Assembly: GCA_024138025.1 (NCBI GenBank)
Contig: JAMXBD010002804.1
Coordinates: 97,627 to 161,626, forward strand
DNA from: Combretum micranthum
Taxonomy: Eukaryota > Streptophyta > Magnoliopsida > Myrtales > Combretaceae
DNA: 64,000 nt
Reading direction: 5' to 3'
Both the position numbers and the translations under genes were made by a program. How positions within the stretch are numbered: the first letter of the stretch is position 1; each line of letters opens with the position of its first letter. Below are positions 10,468 to 23,229 of this stretch, in pieces. The notes beneath the pieces were generated by a model. It searched no databases. It was given only the letters and a program-made list of their open reading frames with translations, and had not been told where the DNA came from.

Positions 10468-13400
10468 TGGCTGAAAACAAAGTTTTAATTGTGGTGACCA
10501 TGGAGGCTGCTTTGTTAGTGAAACTCAAATACTAAGTATGTTGGTGGATTAGTGTTCGATGGTGGCTATTAGAATTAATTTGTTGTATTTGTTGATTGAT
10601 GGAAGACATCTAAAGGGGCCTTCATAAGGACGATATTTCAAGATTTTTTACGAATACCCTCATGACACAAAAATCATCTATTGGTTCATGATGATGCAAG
10701 CTATGCAAATTTTGTGTATCACTTCTTGGGTAGGAGAGTCAATGAGATTCCTATAATAGCTATTATTAATAGTGGAGATACTTCTTTCCTTTTGGCACCA
10801 CTTTGGAAGAGCCTCATGCGTACAGATCCAAATGTAGAGAAACTCAGAGTATAGTTAGAATGGATAGAGATAGACCATAAGTGCAAGTGATATTGATGAG
10901 GGGGCTATGGGAGTTACGCGAGTTCTAGTATTGATCGCCTAATAAAAATAAGAATTGATGATGACGATGATAGTGATACAGATTATTCCATGTCTGATGA
11001 TGATTTAAAATATGAAGATGTATCTCGCCAAGAAGTGTGAAGAACAAAATTATAATCACCCGCATAGCTAAGAGTTCATTTTCCCTTCATATGATGCATC
11101 TGTGAGATGTCCTGTATTTTCTATTGGTATGGTATTTGAAGATGCAACGGAGTTCAAAAAAGCCGTGGCACGTCACTTAATTATAGAACAAAGAGATGTT
11201 TATTTCCAAAGAAATTGTGCAGACTAGATTAGAGTTTTATGCAAAGATAGTATGTGCCCTTAGAAAATAACTGTCTCTACAAACAAGAGTATAAGAGAGT
11301 TGCAAGTGAAGGTGTATGAACTAAACCATGTATGATAGCAGGTGTTCAAGAGCAAACAAGTTACTTCTAAGTTTCTAGTGGATGAGTTTAAGGAAACAAT
11401 CATGTCAACCTTAAGTATTCAACAAGCTGAGTTGAAGGAATTAATAAAGAATCGATTAGGACTAAATATTACTGTTAGCAAAGCTAGGAGAACTCGAGAG
11501 AGGGTTTTGGTTCAAATGGAATGTGATTATACTGAGGAGTATGAACGATTATGGGATTATGTGAATGTATTGAAAGGGAACAACACCGCGGCTTCAAGTT
11601 ACTGAAGTAGTAAAGTGGCAAAAATAGATTTCATATGCATGCATATATGCTTTGAGGCATGTAGAAGAGGATTCTTGACCGGTTGTTGCCGTGTAAGTAG
11701 CGTCGACGGTTGCTTTCTCACAGGCCTTTACAAAGGCCATCATTGAGTGTAGTTGGTCGAGATGCAACAATGGGATGTTCCTAATAGCATGTGCGGTGGT
11801 TGAAATCGAGAACAAGGATAACTAGGAGTGGTTTTAGAGGTTTCTAAAGTCCAAGCTTCAAATCGCTAACATAGGTGAAGGCTAGACATTTATTAGTGAT
11901 CGTAAAAAATGTACATGGCATGCTTGTATTAGAGGTTGCTTTAAATGTTTATGTGCTGTAATTTTATCTTAGCTATTACATGTGTGGCACCTGTACTGGA
12001 AGTTGCCTTAGATATTTATGTGCTATAATTTTATGTAGAAACTATGTAAATATAAATTTTATGCATCATACTTGGATATATTCATAATAGTGTATATGTA
12101 AATGCAAAAACACAAGACTTTAATTTACTAATTAAACTAACGATGTCTGTGTTGCAGGGATTGATTGATGCTTCTAAGAGTGAACATTGATATTGCACTA
12201 ACATTTAAATGCAATAGGAGATCATATTTAGCATGGAAGTTAAATGTAGTGTTTTGGGATGTATTATAAGTGCAAACAAGGCGGACTTTTGTCATAATAT
12301 GGAAATCTATAGTCATATTCTCTTGAGCTCATGCTTCGAAGAGGAAGTGGAATTTCAACATTAGGTGAAGGCATACTTCCAAACCTGTGTGAAGTGTGAT
12401 TGTTGAGAATACATGTATGAAGCTTTCAATGCGAAAATCATTGATTTCAAGGCAATTCATTATAACAATGTTGGAAGGCAAAAGAATTTATGTCATGAAG
12501 CGAAGAACAAGTAAAAAAGATGATGTGTTGAAGTAGTTCATGATTGTTCACCATGAGCTATGAAAATTTTAGATGAGGCATGATATGAGAGTCGACTGTG
12601 TAAGATAAGATCCGGGGGAGATCAAGGCTTTGAAATCGAGCACCAATCTGACGTGTATGTAGTATATGTGAATAATCGAAGTTGCACGTATGCCCTTTAG
12701 CAAGTGAGAGGGATCCTTTGCCGATATAGTGTATTTGCCATTCATTACCTAAACAAAGATGTTAAATACTATATTGTCGAGTGCTATAGAAAGGCTACAT
12801 TCTTTGCATCCTCTCAATTTAGCATTCCAGTTGTGGCTGGAATGCGATTTTGGGAGAGTAGTGGTCATATTGGACTTGCACCACTAGCCCCACACAAGAG
12901 ACATGGTCAATGGCTAACCAAATGTAAGAAGGAGGCAATTGAATGTATGAGATTAAAATGTATCAAAAGGGGCAGATCCACAAGTGTACTAGATGCGGTG
13001 GTTAGGGTCACAATAAGAGATGATGCAAAGGATTGGAATCAACTACCTCCACCTCTAAGGTATATCACAATTTGTGTCTTAATACTTGGTTACTAAACCT
13101 CTCACTTGCTTATTCTCTGTATTCCTCTAGGTTCAAAAATGTAAACAACTAAACACTGACACAGTAACTTCTGATGGTAGAAGGAAGAAGAGTCCTTGTG
13201 GCTTTAGGATCTACTTTGATGAACAAAGCCAACAAACTTTGTTAAATGTGAGTAATAAACATATGTCTACATGTTTGTTCATAACTTTTTTTGTGCATAA
13301 ACAATGGTTGAATGTGTTTCTAACATAACTTAGAACAAGGAACAAGAGAGTCATCAAAGTAGAGAAGCTCCAACCAATGCTTAAGTAACCCATGAACAGG

Positions 13401-14700
13401 GTAGTGCTGACATTCAGACTGGAGGTAATGCTGTGATTATTATGTTTGAATGAATGAATATTATGTGGTGTTGTTGTTTCAATTTTCCTTCAATAAAAAA
13501 TTTAGTTAAAGTGACAATCTTGAAGATCGGTAGGTAAGTATTGTCATTTGAAGTTTCTAAGTTTCCAATGTTGTTTTAAATGGGTGTTAGGAAATGTCCC
13601 TCTAATCGAAATAGGAGAAATTCCATCAAGCATATTTGAAGTTCAATCTTTCATAGAAAAGTGAGATTGTCGAAGAATTGAGTGTGGCTTTCTATGTTGT
13701 TGTTATTTTGGCTATGAGAGAGCAATCACATTGAGCACTAATTATCTGTTTTGGGTAAGAAAACTTGTAACTTTGTTACTAAATGCTAATAATAGGCATG
13801 TTCAAGTTCCCCTCAAGCTGATAGTGAAAGATAGATTATTTCTTTATAGTTTTACCTTCATTAGATTAGATAATATTAAACCCATAACTTATATTCTAGG
13901 GTTTTTCCAATCTTACATGTGAAGTCTAAAGTTGCTAAAGGATAGTACTAAATCCATTTTTTGTTTGTCAAATAGTAAGGTCGAGATGTTAAGTTGATAA
14001 ATGTCATACACAATAAAACACAGATCAATTGTCTTCAAAGTATCGTCATACTGGTAAGCTTTTAGTATAATCTTTTGACATTTCGTATGTTAAACAAAAT
14101 TGTTGGAGCTCTTAACTTCTCAGTGTCATCATTTCCTTGCCAAGGGTTGTCTTCTTATGTGTTTATTAGGCTATGACTTTACAGTTTTTCTCTTCTTGAT
14201 TCTTTATTTGATAAATCTGGAATAGGCATTACTAAGGTGCAAAATTGAAAGTAATTTCTAAAAGAAATTATATACTTTGAATTGTAGAATGAATGTGTTA
14301 TAATGGGAAGATTGCCCTCGAAGTCCTTTACGAATTTGATGAAATAAAATTTTCCAATTTTCTTTATGGGTGTTTGTTTTTAAAACTGTAAGATATTTGT
14401 TAATGAAAGATTGTAGTCTTCTTGATATATAATATATATATATATATATTTTTTTTCTGTATGATATCAACAAGAACCTCATGTTGGTGTTGTCTCGCAA
14501 GAAACTGCATCATCGCAAGCTAGTAATTCGACACCAAGGAGCAGACCCAAACAACTAGTGAAGAGAGGACTAGCAACGCTAACTAGAAGAAGCCAAAGGA
14601 TTTTAAGTTATAACTTCACGTGTCCTTATAAGCCATTAGAGAGCACAAGACAGCTGCATGTCATGGAATTGGATGATTATAACTTGAGCGGCATAGTTTT
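10468..14700 (+). pseudogene. MuDR-type transposase pseudogene of MULE-1
   Basis: The pieces follow the order of a MULE transposase. At about 11090-11260 is the MuDR N-terminal domain (FSIGMVFEDATEFKKAV, with an in-frame stop soon after). At 11342-11605 an 87-residue open stretch, including KARRTRERVLVQMECDY, is the segment before the catalytic core. At 11620-11910 come remnants of the DDE core: a VDGCFL-like first Asp, a GRDANN block and TFISDRKK with the second Asp. At 12380-12740 is the C-terminal region with a SWIM zinc finger whose CxC has become CTY. At 12704-13096 there is an open stretch with RFWESSG. Further C-terminal exons reach about 14700 (for example STPRSRPKQLVKRG near 14540). 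Several stops and frame changes make it non-functional. Confidence 0.85.
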
Positions 14701-16350
14701 TTGATAAGCAAATATGTTTTGGAAAACTTTGATGTACAACAAGGCCCAGCATAGCATATTATGATGTTTAAGGTCTATTTTTTGTGGACAAATGTAATGG
14801 AATTTGTATAGCATCAGTGCATGTAGATTCTTCAAGGTCTCTTTTTGTGAACGATATGAATGTAAATCGCATGACACTATTAATTATGATAATGTTCTTT
14901 CAACAAATCTCTTTTGCTGAAGTTCTCATTTATTTTGAACAGGTCTTTTTAATGAATTTCTCAATTATTTTGAACATGTCTAAAACATGGTGTTGTTGCA
15001 CATCTCTAAAATTCTAAATCATATGCTATTTGTAATTCACAATCAAATGCTATTTATATAAAGATTCTAATGTACAGCACTTGATTTGGAAAATAAACTA
15101 AAATTTTCTTTGTTAATATAGGAAATATCACCAAAAGTCATGTTATGCGACTAGTGTCACAAAAAGTATTTTTACATTAAACCATATCAAGTTAACTAAT
15201 ATTATAATTATAATCATGTAATAATAATGGATTTTTATTTTATTAGAACACCCATAGATGTTTCCTTTATTAATTATCATGGTTGGTAGAGAATGCCATT
15301 GTCATGGCATTGCTTTTTAATTCCATAAAACAAATATTGGAACTATCTATGCTATGACACGAGAAGAGATTAGGACGCAATCCAAGAGTCATATTTAGAC
15401 CTTAAGAACACCTCATAATGCTTTGAAATCGGGTTGGAAGTTTATGTGGTGAAACAAGGGAGATATCTATATAGTAAACATTTTTTTGCTAATTATATAT
15501 TGAATATTATAATGTATTAGTTAAGTATTTTTATGTGTAATTTACATTACCAAAACCCTCTTGAAGAAACCACTCTACTAATAGGAAAAGGAAAAATGTA
15601 TTAAGGTCATATGAATCACAAATATAAGCTGAAGCACCTCTACATCAGTGCTTAACAAAAAAATCCATTAGTTGTGACAACTCTATATACTCTAACAATA
15701 TAACGGCACTCTAAAATCAGCAAAAACATAACTTTTGTTTTTCATAAGCAATGCAACAATAGTAACAAAATCATGAATATCATCCACGACATAATCAACC
15801 AATGAAGTAATATCATTTTCCTCCTTTCGAACTTCAAACTTCTTTTTGAGCAGGTAAGTTTTTCCTTAATTGAATTTAGCTCGATAGCCAATGTAGATTG
15901 TGCAATAGCAACATCGTTGATGCTTGGTTGGGCATTTGTGGCTCCATTGGAAAAGTCATACGAACGATCATGAAGGTCTAAAATCACCTATTTCACGTGA
16001 TTAGACATTGTTGAATCAATCCACTTGAAGAAGTCACAGCAACCTTCTCCTCTATGATGAGGACAACTATAGAAACACCTCCCCAGGTTTTGTCTTGTCC
16101 AACTAGTATTCTTGATATATAGAAGTCTACATAAGCAAAGATTAAAACCACCTATGCTATTCATAGATCTAGATGATGCTTGCAAATCGTCAGAAAGCAC
16201 TTGACTCCTTCCTAGTCTTGTTCAAACATTGGATTCTTCCATTATGCATTCTACAAGAGCAAAGTTGAAATAGAAAAAATAAAAATAAAACAATCATGTG
16301 TAGGACCATGTAGATTCAACACAACTAAAAGAAAGAAAAAAAAGAAAGAA
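14701..16350. other. MULE-1 interior, 3' non-coding part
   Basis: AT-rich DNA between the transposase remnant and the right TIR. No second gene can be supported; the short reverse-strand frames at 15742-16200 have no recognisable domain. Confidence 0.45.
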
Positions 16351-16416
16351 AAAAACCCTAATTCCATATAGACTAATCACATCACCAACATATGAATCCC
16401 AATCCTCTATGCCGAG

Positions 16417-16454
<38 letters not shown>

Positions 16455-17208
16455 AAGCTAGCTTTTTACCTAAACCCAAACCTGTATTTGCCAACTCAAA
16501 TTTACTACATTGACGATCGGGGTTAAGGTTACAAGTTCGCATATTTAATAGAAATCACACTCTTTAGACACATCGTAAATTCAAAACCCAAAAATACACT
16601 ATCAATTCAAGGTTAGAGTTAGGGTTAGGGTAATTTTCAGATGAGTATAATCATGCAAAATCTCAAGCACATCATATAAACTACCATAATGTCAACTAAT
16701 GTTTCATTCTTTCATTAACCCTTGCAAAATAACTCCAAAAATTTCAAGTCATATGTACATAACAACATTAGAAAGAGAAAGCGACAAATACCTGTAGCTG
16801 AGTCCGTAATCATTTTGAATGTCAAAATCGAGATCGAAAATTTGACTGTTATTTTGAGTGAATCATACTTAAGGTAGTTTATTTTTTTATTTGGGGTAAA
16901 AGACAATTTGCTTTATCTGTTATGTAGTTTTGCCTTAATAAAATTGGGCATTTTCCTTTCTCTTTTTTAACGATAAGGTTTCATAATAAAGGCAATTTAA
17001 ATTGATTATTTTTAGCTGACATGTCGTCCAGCCTAGCGTTTAACGGGTCTTTTATAACAGCGTCCAATGGAGTGACTAACTGTCCGTTAAGATGACCTGA
17101 AATGAACTACTAATGCAAATGTTTTGACCTTTTTTTTAAATACTTGAAAAGTTATCACCTAAAATGAATTTATCCTAAATGTTTTGACCCACTGGTGTAA
17201 TTTACCCA
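16350..17208 (-). repeat. Right long terminal inverted repeat of MULE-1
   Basis: Reverse-complement partner of the left TIR. It contains a TA/GA microsatellite (about 16420-16456) where the left arm has a CT-rich run, and a short TTAGGG tract at 16608-16632. Confidence 0.85.
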
Positions 17209-17654
17209 AAATGTATTCATTAATAAGTAGGATAAATAGAAAGTGCCCTCTTGAAATCATCATACCATTATAGTAATCATGTGATAACCAGTGTGTATAG
17301 AAATATAATATAAATGGCATAGTTACTAAATTCAAAATGCATCATTATAAATGTTATAACTAAGTCTAAAATAATCGTTAGTGTTCATAAATACTAAACA
17401 TGTATAACATATGCTTATTATGATTATTAGTGTTTGCATATAGTAAATTTGTAACATATATTATATTTGACAGAATTGATTAATATCTAACTAGGGGACA
17501 ACTATACCATGTTACGTGTCCAAAAAAAAAAAAGAAGTAAAAATAGAGAGAATTTTGTTACGGGTTTATAGAGAAAGTAAAGTAGCTCATGGATGGTAGA
17601 GAGGGGGAAGAGAGAGAGAATGAAGTACATAAAAAAAAACTATCATAATATTGT

Positions 17655-18010
17655 AAGATAATGACAAAAATGGTACTTGAACTTTTACAAAAAAAAAAAA
17701 AATTAAGTATCTAATTTTGGTTTTGAAGGTACCTGAACAAAGTTTTAATTGACTTTTTCAAACTTAAAGTTTAGTTTTGATAATTTTGGTTCCTAAACAA
17801 ACTTTTGTAGACTTTTTTTATACCTCGTTTCACTTGCTTCAGGTATGAAAAAGTCAACAAAAATTTGTTCAAGTACCAAAATTGTTAAAACCAAACTTTA
17901 GGTATGAAAAACGTCAACGAAAACTTTGTTGACCAATTGTTCAAAACCTAACTTTAGGTACCTAATTTTTCTTTTTGCCAAAGTTCAGGTAACATTTTTG
18001 TTATTAACCT
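17655..18010. mobile_element. Foldback MITE, right member of the pair
   Basis: It has the same internal words as 8152-8521 (TGGTACTTGAACTTTT, 'ggtatgaaaaa.gtcaacgaaaa', 'aaagttcaggtaac'), arranged as two inverted arms. The flanks TAATATTGT (17646-17654) and TAATATTTT (18011-18019) match in 7 of 9 positions, compatible with an aged 9-bp Mutator-type duplication. Confidence 0.7.
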
Positions 18011-18149
18011 TAATATTTTTTGACATGAATAAAGTAACTGTTATTTTCAAGATTCACTTTATACTAATAAAATAGATGGCAATAAACATGTTAAGCATCT
18101 TGTAAATAATAAACATGTGTAGTAAAACATTTTTGATATATATTTTACT

Positions 18150-18560
18150 AGGAGCTTCTACGGTCTCGTCAACAAGACCATCCAATCAATCATCTAACTG
18201 TTAAAATAAATAAAGTAATTGGAATATTAACTATTTTAATGGTTTTATCATGGTTAGGAATAGTGTGAGCCGTTGGATAGTTACAGTACCGGCCAAATCA
18301 AAATCAATGATGGGATCATTGAATTTCCTTATATTTACTACACGATAAATTTCTACGGTCCTATCAACGGAATAATTAGTTAATTATATTAACATTAAAA
18401 AAAATAAAGTAATTTATATATTAAGTATTTCAAGAGTGTGATCATGGTTGTATATGATTGAATTGTTAAATAATCGATGGGATTAGTCTGCTTAAAAAAC
18501 ATTATGGAAGTATAGAATTTTCTTGTATATAATATATTTACTTATCCTGATTGAAAAATA
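18150..18560. repeat. Two diverged copies of a short dispersed repeat
   Basis: 'Ctacggtc(t/c)..tcaac', 'aaataaagtaatt.....atattaa' and 'atcatggtt' recur at about 18170-18300 and 18350-18480. Related text appears at about 47690-47840. Probably an old MITE or retrotransposon piece; no ends defined. Confidence 0.4.
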
Positions 18561-18599
18561 AAAAGAAAAAAAAAATTCTCTCCTTTTACCTTTCCCAAA

Positions 18600-20350
18600 A
18601 TTAAATTTTTTTTATGGTTGTTTATATAAGTATCATTCAATTATTTTCCAAATTACCTATCAATAATGAATATGGGTTTTCTCAATCTTAGATTGTCTTT
18701 AGGCATTTTTTTCTCTCAAAATATCTAATAAAAGTCTTTAGAAATATAAGATCTTTAAACATTATTTCAAATTCGCAAAAGATCTAAAAATTCTTTTCTC
18801 CAAATCCTGTATCTAAATCTATTCCTCAGCAAAGTAGTCTGGACCACTATCGCCATCCCCTTGATAGGTACAGATCATATCTAGATATATCATATACTAT
18901 GTCATCTTCACCTATACCTGAAAAATGAAAGGAATGAGCGGAACACCCAGTACGTCAAATCATAAAACAAAGGCATATGCACACACAACATATATATCGA
19001 ATGCAACTTATTTTAATGCAACCAATCATATTATTTCTTTATTAAGCCAGCAAAACACTCACAGTTTAGAACTATGATCCCTCCAAAACTTGGGAGTAAC
19101 TCAGACCCTTGAAATCAACCAACTTTTGAAGCAGGTAATTGTATACATATATTGCTGAACGGTACTCCCCAAACATCCGTAGCCATACTGCCAAGTCATC
19201 TAAATCTATCAGAATTATCTCCAAGTGCAACTCCACCAAGGACAACGACACACAAGGATCATCAAGGTTCCATACCAGTATCATTGTCTACCAGGTCTTT
19301 ACTAGTCATAACCAAACATACAACAGCAAACAAATTAATTAAACCGAATAGATTTAGATTAATTATTAATTTGTTCCTACAACAAACAAACATAATACTA
19401 AACCTGCAAGAACATACAACAAACAAGGAATGATCATACCTTTTAAATTTCAGTAACAAATCTCCAAAACTACAATCTTCCTTAACAACAACCCACAATA
19501 TCCAAATCTCCTGATAATATAATATGAAAAAAAAAAATCAAAAACTTCAACGAGAAACCAAAATCTAACATATCCAATTTCTCCAAAACCCTAACCTTTT
19601 AACAAAAGTTCAAAGTAGCACCTTCTTCATCGATCAATTTCGTCAAAATTCTAATAAAACATATCTCACTCTAAAAACCTTAATTTTGCAAATCAGCAAA
19701 AACATACATGTATCATCAAAATTACATCTTATGATAGATCTAAGTTTGTGAAGATAAACTTACCGTGATTAAATCCTTAAACCCCTTACTAATCACCAAA
19801 AGATCATATCTTGCACATAACTAGTGTTTGCTCCAACAAAAGCTCCTTCAAAACGAAAAGAAATCTGAGGAAAACGATCATAAATTCTTGTAATCTTAAT
19901 GCCTCTTGTTTAGATTTGCTTACCTAATCCAAAATCTTTGATCTCCTCTTAAATCCCCTCTCAATACCTCTCAAACAACCCTAGAAACTCTCTCTGGAAT
20001 AAAAAGAGAAAAAATAATAAATAAAACCCAAAGCCACCAAAACGTATTTTAAAACAACGTTTTTGGAACCTTTGCCGGCCTCTGGTACTTTCAACACCAG
20101 CAACGTTAACACCGACGTTAAGAAACATGTAATTTGTACACATTCAACACTTGCACAACAGTGGTGGTAGAGCTCCTCCAACACCGGCAATGTTGCTTCA
20201 ATGCTGGCAGCGTTCAACTCTGGTGTACACTGTCAAAAATTCTATCTTTAATCTGTCTTTGTCATATGACAAAAACAACCAACTTATTATTTATTTTAGA
20301 CAATAAAATCTTCTCATTTATCATCAAATTACACTTTCACCCTTCATTAT
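18600..20350 (-). repeat. Reverse-strand LTR remnant of the splice-site-bearing superfamily
   Basis: On the minus strand there is a 'gtactgggtgttccgctcat' block followed by TTTTTCAGGT and a short acidic frame (GIGEDD). This is the same arrangement as the LTRs at 26.7 and 31.9 kb. A GC-richer tract lies at about 20060-20225. Ends and TSD were not found. Confidence 0.4.
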
Positions 20351-21030
20351 AAATTATTTTTCTATATACTACAATATGTTTACAGGAAGTACTAAGCATG
20401 TGAGTATGATATATTTTATTGTTGAATGTGTTTTGATAGATATATGTATGTTTGCATATAGCCTTAAATATAAGTGTTAATGCTTGTATTATGTAAAATT
20501 TAGACTAATAAATAGTAAATAAGGTTAAGCTAATGAAATAGATTTAATTACAATTTAAGTTAATAGACTTAGTGAATACTAAGTTAGTAAAGAAGTTAAG
20601 TATAGATTAATATAGAATATGAAGCTATGAGTAATTATCATTTTATTTCATAGGAGAAATAAACATGAATCAATATTTGGTTTTGCTAGAAGATTTCTAC
20701 TCCTTAACTGGATATCAGGTAAGCGTCTTTGATCTTATTGCATTGATTGTGGTTGTAATATAGTAGCACAAGACTAAATTATAATAATAATTGATTGTGT
20801 ATGGGGATGGGTACAATGCATGCTATATTGTGATTGAAAAAACTTTAATAACAAAAGTTAAAGTTGCTTGAATTGTATCGATTAAGGAATGTGTTATGTA
20901 GATTGTTTAGAGATTGATTGGTCACTAAATAATCTGACATAAACCTTAACTGACCACTAAATAAACCGAACATGCATTGCACCATAGCATATTAGCATTA
21001 GCATGGTATTCATCACGTATTAATATTTTG
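20351..21030. other. AT-rich DNA, no gene
   Basis: No supported feature. It may be the 5' part of the repeat that follows. Confidence 0.35.
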
Positions 21031-21840
21031 ATTCTTTAGTAATGCATGTGAAAGCCCAGTGAATCTAGTAGGGCTACTATAGGGTTGTCAGCTTCACGGG
21101 AACTAAGCAGGCACCGAAGGACGTTGCTCGTGTTGGAGTCACTTTAGGGATTAATACTTAGGGAGGTTCTGTGGTTCTAAAGGAAGTGGTGGGTATAAAA
21201 AATATTTTAATCAATGTACAAAATGAGTTCAAAGTGAAGTCCTCACTCCTTAGTTTTCTAAGGAGAAGTAGATTCTATGTTTGATAAAACGAGTTTCAAA
21301 GAAAATCCTCCCTGCTTAGTTATATCTAAGGGGCAGTTAGAGGTTATGTTTGTTATATGAAATGATTTTGCACTCAGATAGTTATGAGCTAGATGCTCTA
21401 AAATGAGAAAGCACCTCCTTCCTTAGTTCACAGTTCTACTGGGCGTAAATGACTTAAGTCAGTCCTTCAACCTCTAAGAGAGGGCGTAAATCTCCATTGG
21501 TTTGGATTCCAGTTATCCAAACTATGCATTTCCATATGAATGAGTATAGCATTGCATGTGTTTGATAATAAAAAATTGTTTGTATTGCTTAAAATGCTTT
21601 AAGATCTAGTTACTCACTGAGCTATTTGAGCTCACACTCCTATTTAGTCGTTTGATTTCAGGAATCAAAAAGAATATGAAGAGCAATTATGGGATGGAGA
21701 GAGTGATTTGAAGTTATTTGTAAAGAAGTTTTGATAATTGTAGTTTTGATAAAATTTATGATGTAATAGTTATGATTTAATTCAAGTTCTTTGTAATGTA
21801 ACTCTTGCTTGTATCTTATATGTATCCAGCTTTTCTTATT
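21031..21840 (+). repeat. Plus-strand LTR-like repeat with 'gggcgtaaatc' block
   Basis: It contains TTACTCACTGAGCTATTTGA, then 'gctcacac' and a TTTGATTTCAGG acceptor-like end at 21650-21662, the typical layout before the last exon of these LTRs. It also contains the inverted form of the block at 1525 and 23850. No coding match. Confidence 0.4.
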
Positions 21841-22029
21841 CTTAAATAACCCAAGATCTTGTACAACAGTTTCATGCCACGAAGTATTCTATAGGTTTGA
21901 TGCTCATGTGTCTCTCTGGAAGTCTTAAATGGTTGAATATTAGTGTCTATGATTTCAGATTGATACATGACTTATCATACTTTTAGGGTACCCTATGGTG
22001 TGTGGCATACACAATAACTTTCTTTCCTA

Positions 22030-23220
22030 AGATGCCAATAGAAAATAAAAAACAGATACAGTTGATGAGAAGTCTTCTGAAGCTCTGTCAATAAAGGAAA
22101 AAGTGGCAATGCTTTCCTCGTGCGAACAAATCTATGGGCATCACCAGCAAGGCTCAGCATTTCCCTTCAAACCCAAAAAAAAAAAAAAAAACTATTGGGA
22201 TTGTTTGAGGCAGGTTGGTTACTTTCTGAACCGATTACATTGTTAGGAAGGAATTTTTTATTCATTGAAATTTTCTTTTTTCTTACTATGCATAATCCTT
22301 GCAATTTAAGAGAAACTTAATGAGTTACTGGTTGCTGATGGTGGAATGAGCAAAAGGAAATAAGTAACTTTTTGGAATTTCATTTTTAGTGAGATTTTAA
22401 TTTTTGTTCCTCATAAAATTGGTGTTAGATTATATGGTCAATTTTCATCTACATCTTTGAGTTCTCTTTTGTGCAATTACAAGATATATCAAATGTGATA
22501 TATATATATATATATTAGAAAAAAAGTTATTTCTTTGATGACAAAAGGATTCTCAAAAGATTTGAAATACTTGTATCTTCTGTTTTAAAGTCTATTAGAT
22601 TTCTATGCTTGTTGGGCTGTTACCTTGTCTCTACATCTTCTCCGTTAGCTTTTGGCTTTACATATTTTTGTATTTTTCTCATGTACTTGAACATATATCG
22701 GTAAAATTGAATTTTCCTCATTTAAAAATAGAAATGATTTTGGTCTAAATCTATCTTTTTTTTTTTTTTTAGCTTTAGCCAGTTATAACTTGTCACATCT
22801 TTATGAAAGATAGGAGCCTTGTTTAGCTCAAATTATGACCATGCTATTGATTTTTGTATTTTAATTACAGGGTGCACCTAGGGTACTTGAAGCTCTTGCT
22901 TCTAATTGCTGCTTCAGGTGATAATAGCCATGGGGAAGCAGTTCAGAAGTCTGACTTCTTTTATTTTTCTTCATATGTTTTTTGGATTGTTGAGTGCCCA
23001 TTTTTCACTATCATTCTTTTGTTGGGTTTAACTTTATGCTCCGAATCTCTCGTAGTAATGGGGATCTTTCGTTGATCCTTGATGCACTTCCAAAGACAAG
23101 ATCCCGAGTTGTATTGATTAACATTATCAATAAAAATGGTAGTTCTGACAATCAGTTTTGTTGAGATAATCCATTTTATCGATACAACTGAATCGGCGGC
23201 TCATGAATATCATGCTTAGA
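22030..23220 (+). pseudogene. ASHH2: ASHH2 (SDG8/EFS) C-terminal exons, fragment A
   Basis: Four pseudo-exons match the C-terminal half of the plant H3K36 methyltransferase ASHH2 and their homologues in fragment B (43.3-46.4 kb): about 22080-22200 (QHFPFKPKK-like, broken by an A run), 22296-22362 (GISKRK-like block, donor GT lost), 22871-22945 (LKLLLLIAASGD) and 23050-23142 (SLILDALPKTRSRVVLI). The acceptor of the last exon has changed from TTGCAG to CTCGTAG. There is no SET domain and no downstream exon; homology stops at about 23220, where unrelated repeat begins. The right end, from 23017, is inside the segmental duplication. Confidence 0.8.
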
Positions 23221-23229
23221 GTAGCCAAG

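Larger units (their letters stand above)
8703..17208 (+). mobile_element. MULE-1: 8.5-kb Mutator-like transposon with long TIRs
   Basis: The termini are inverted copies: AAAGTAAGTTACACCA at the left, and TGGGTAAATTACACCA on the other strand at the right (one or two mismatches). They continue for roughly 850-900 bp. The flanks share AAATGTAT (8695-8702 and 17209-17216), or 9 bp with one mismatch if the preceding base is included, matching the 9-bp target duplication typical of Mutator. The interior carries a disrupted plus-strand MuDR-type transposase (10468-14700). Stops and frameshifts show that it is no longer autonomous. Confidence 0.9.
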
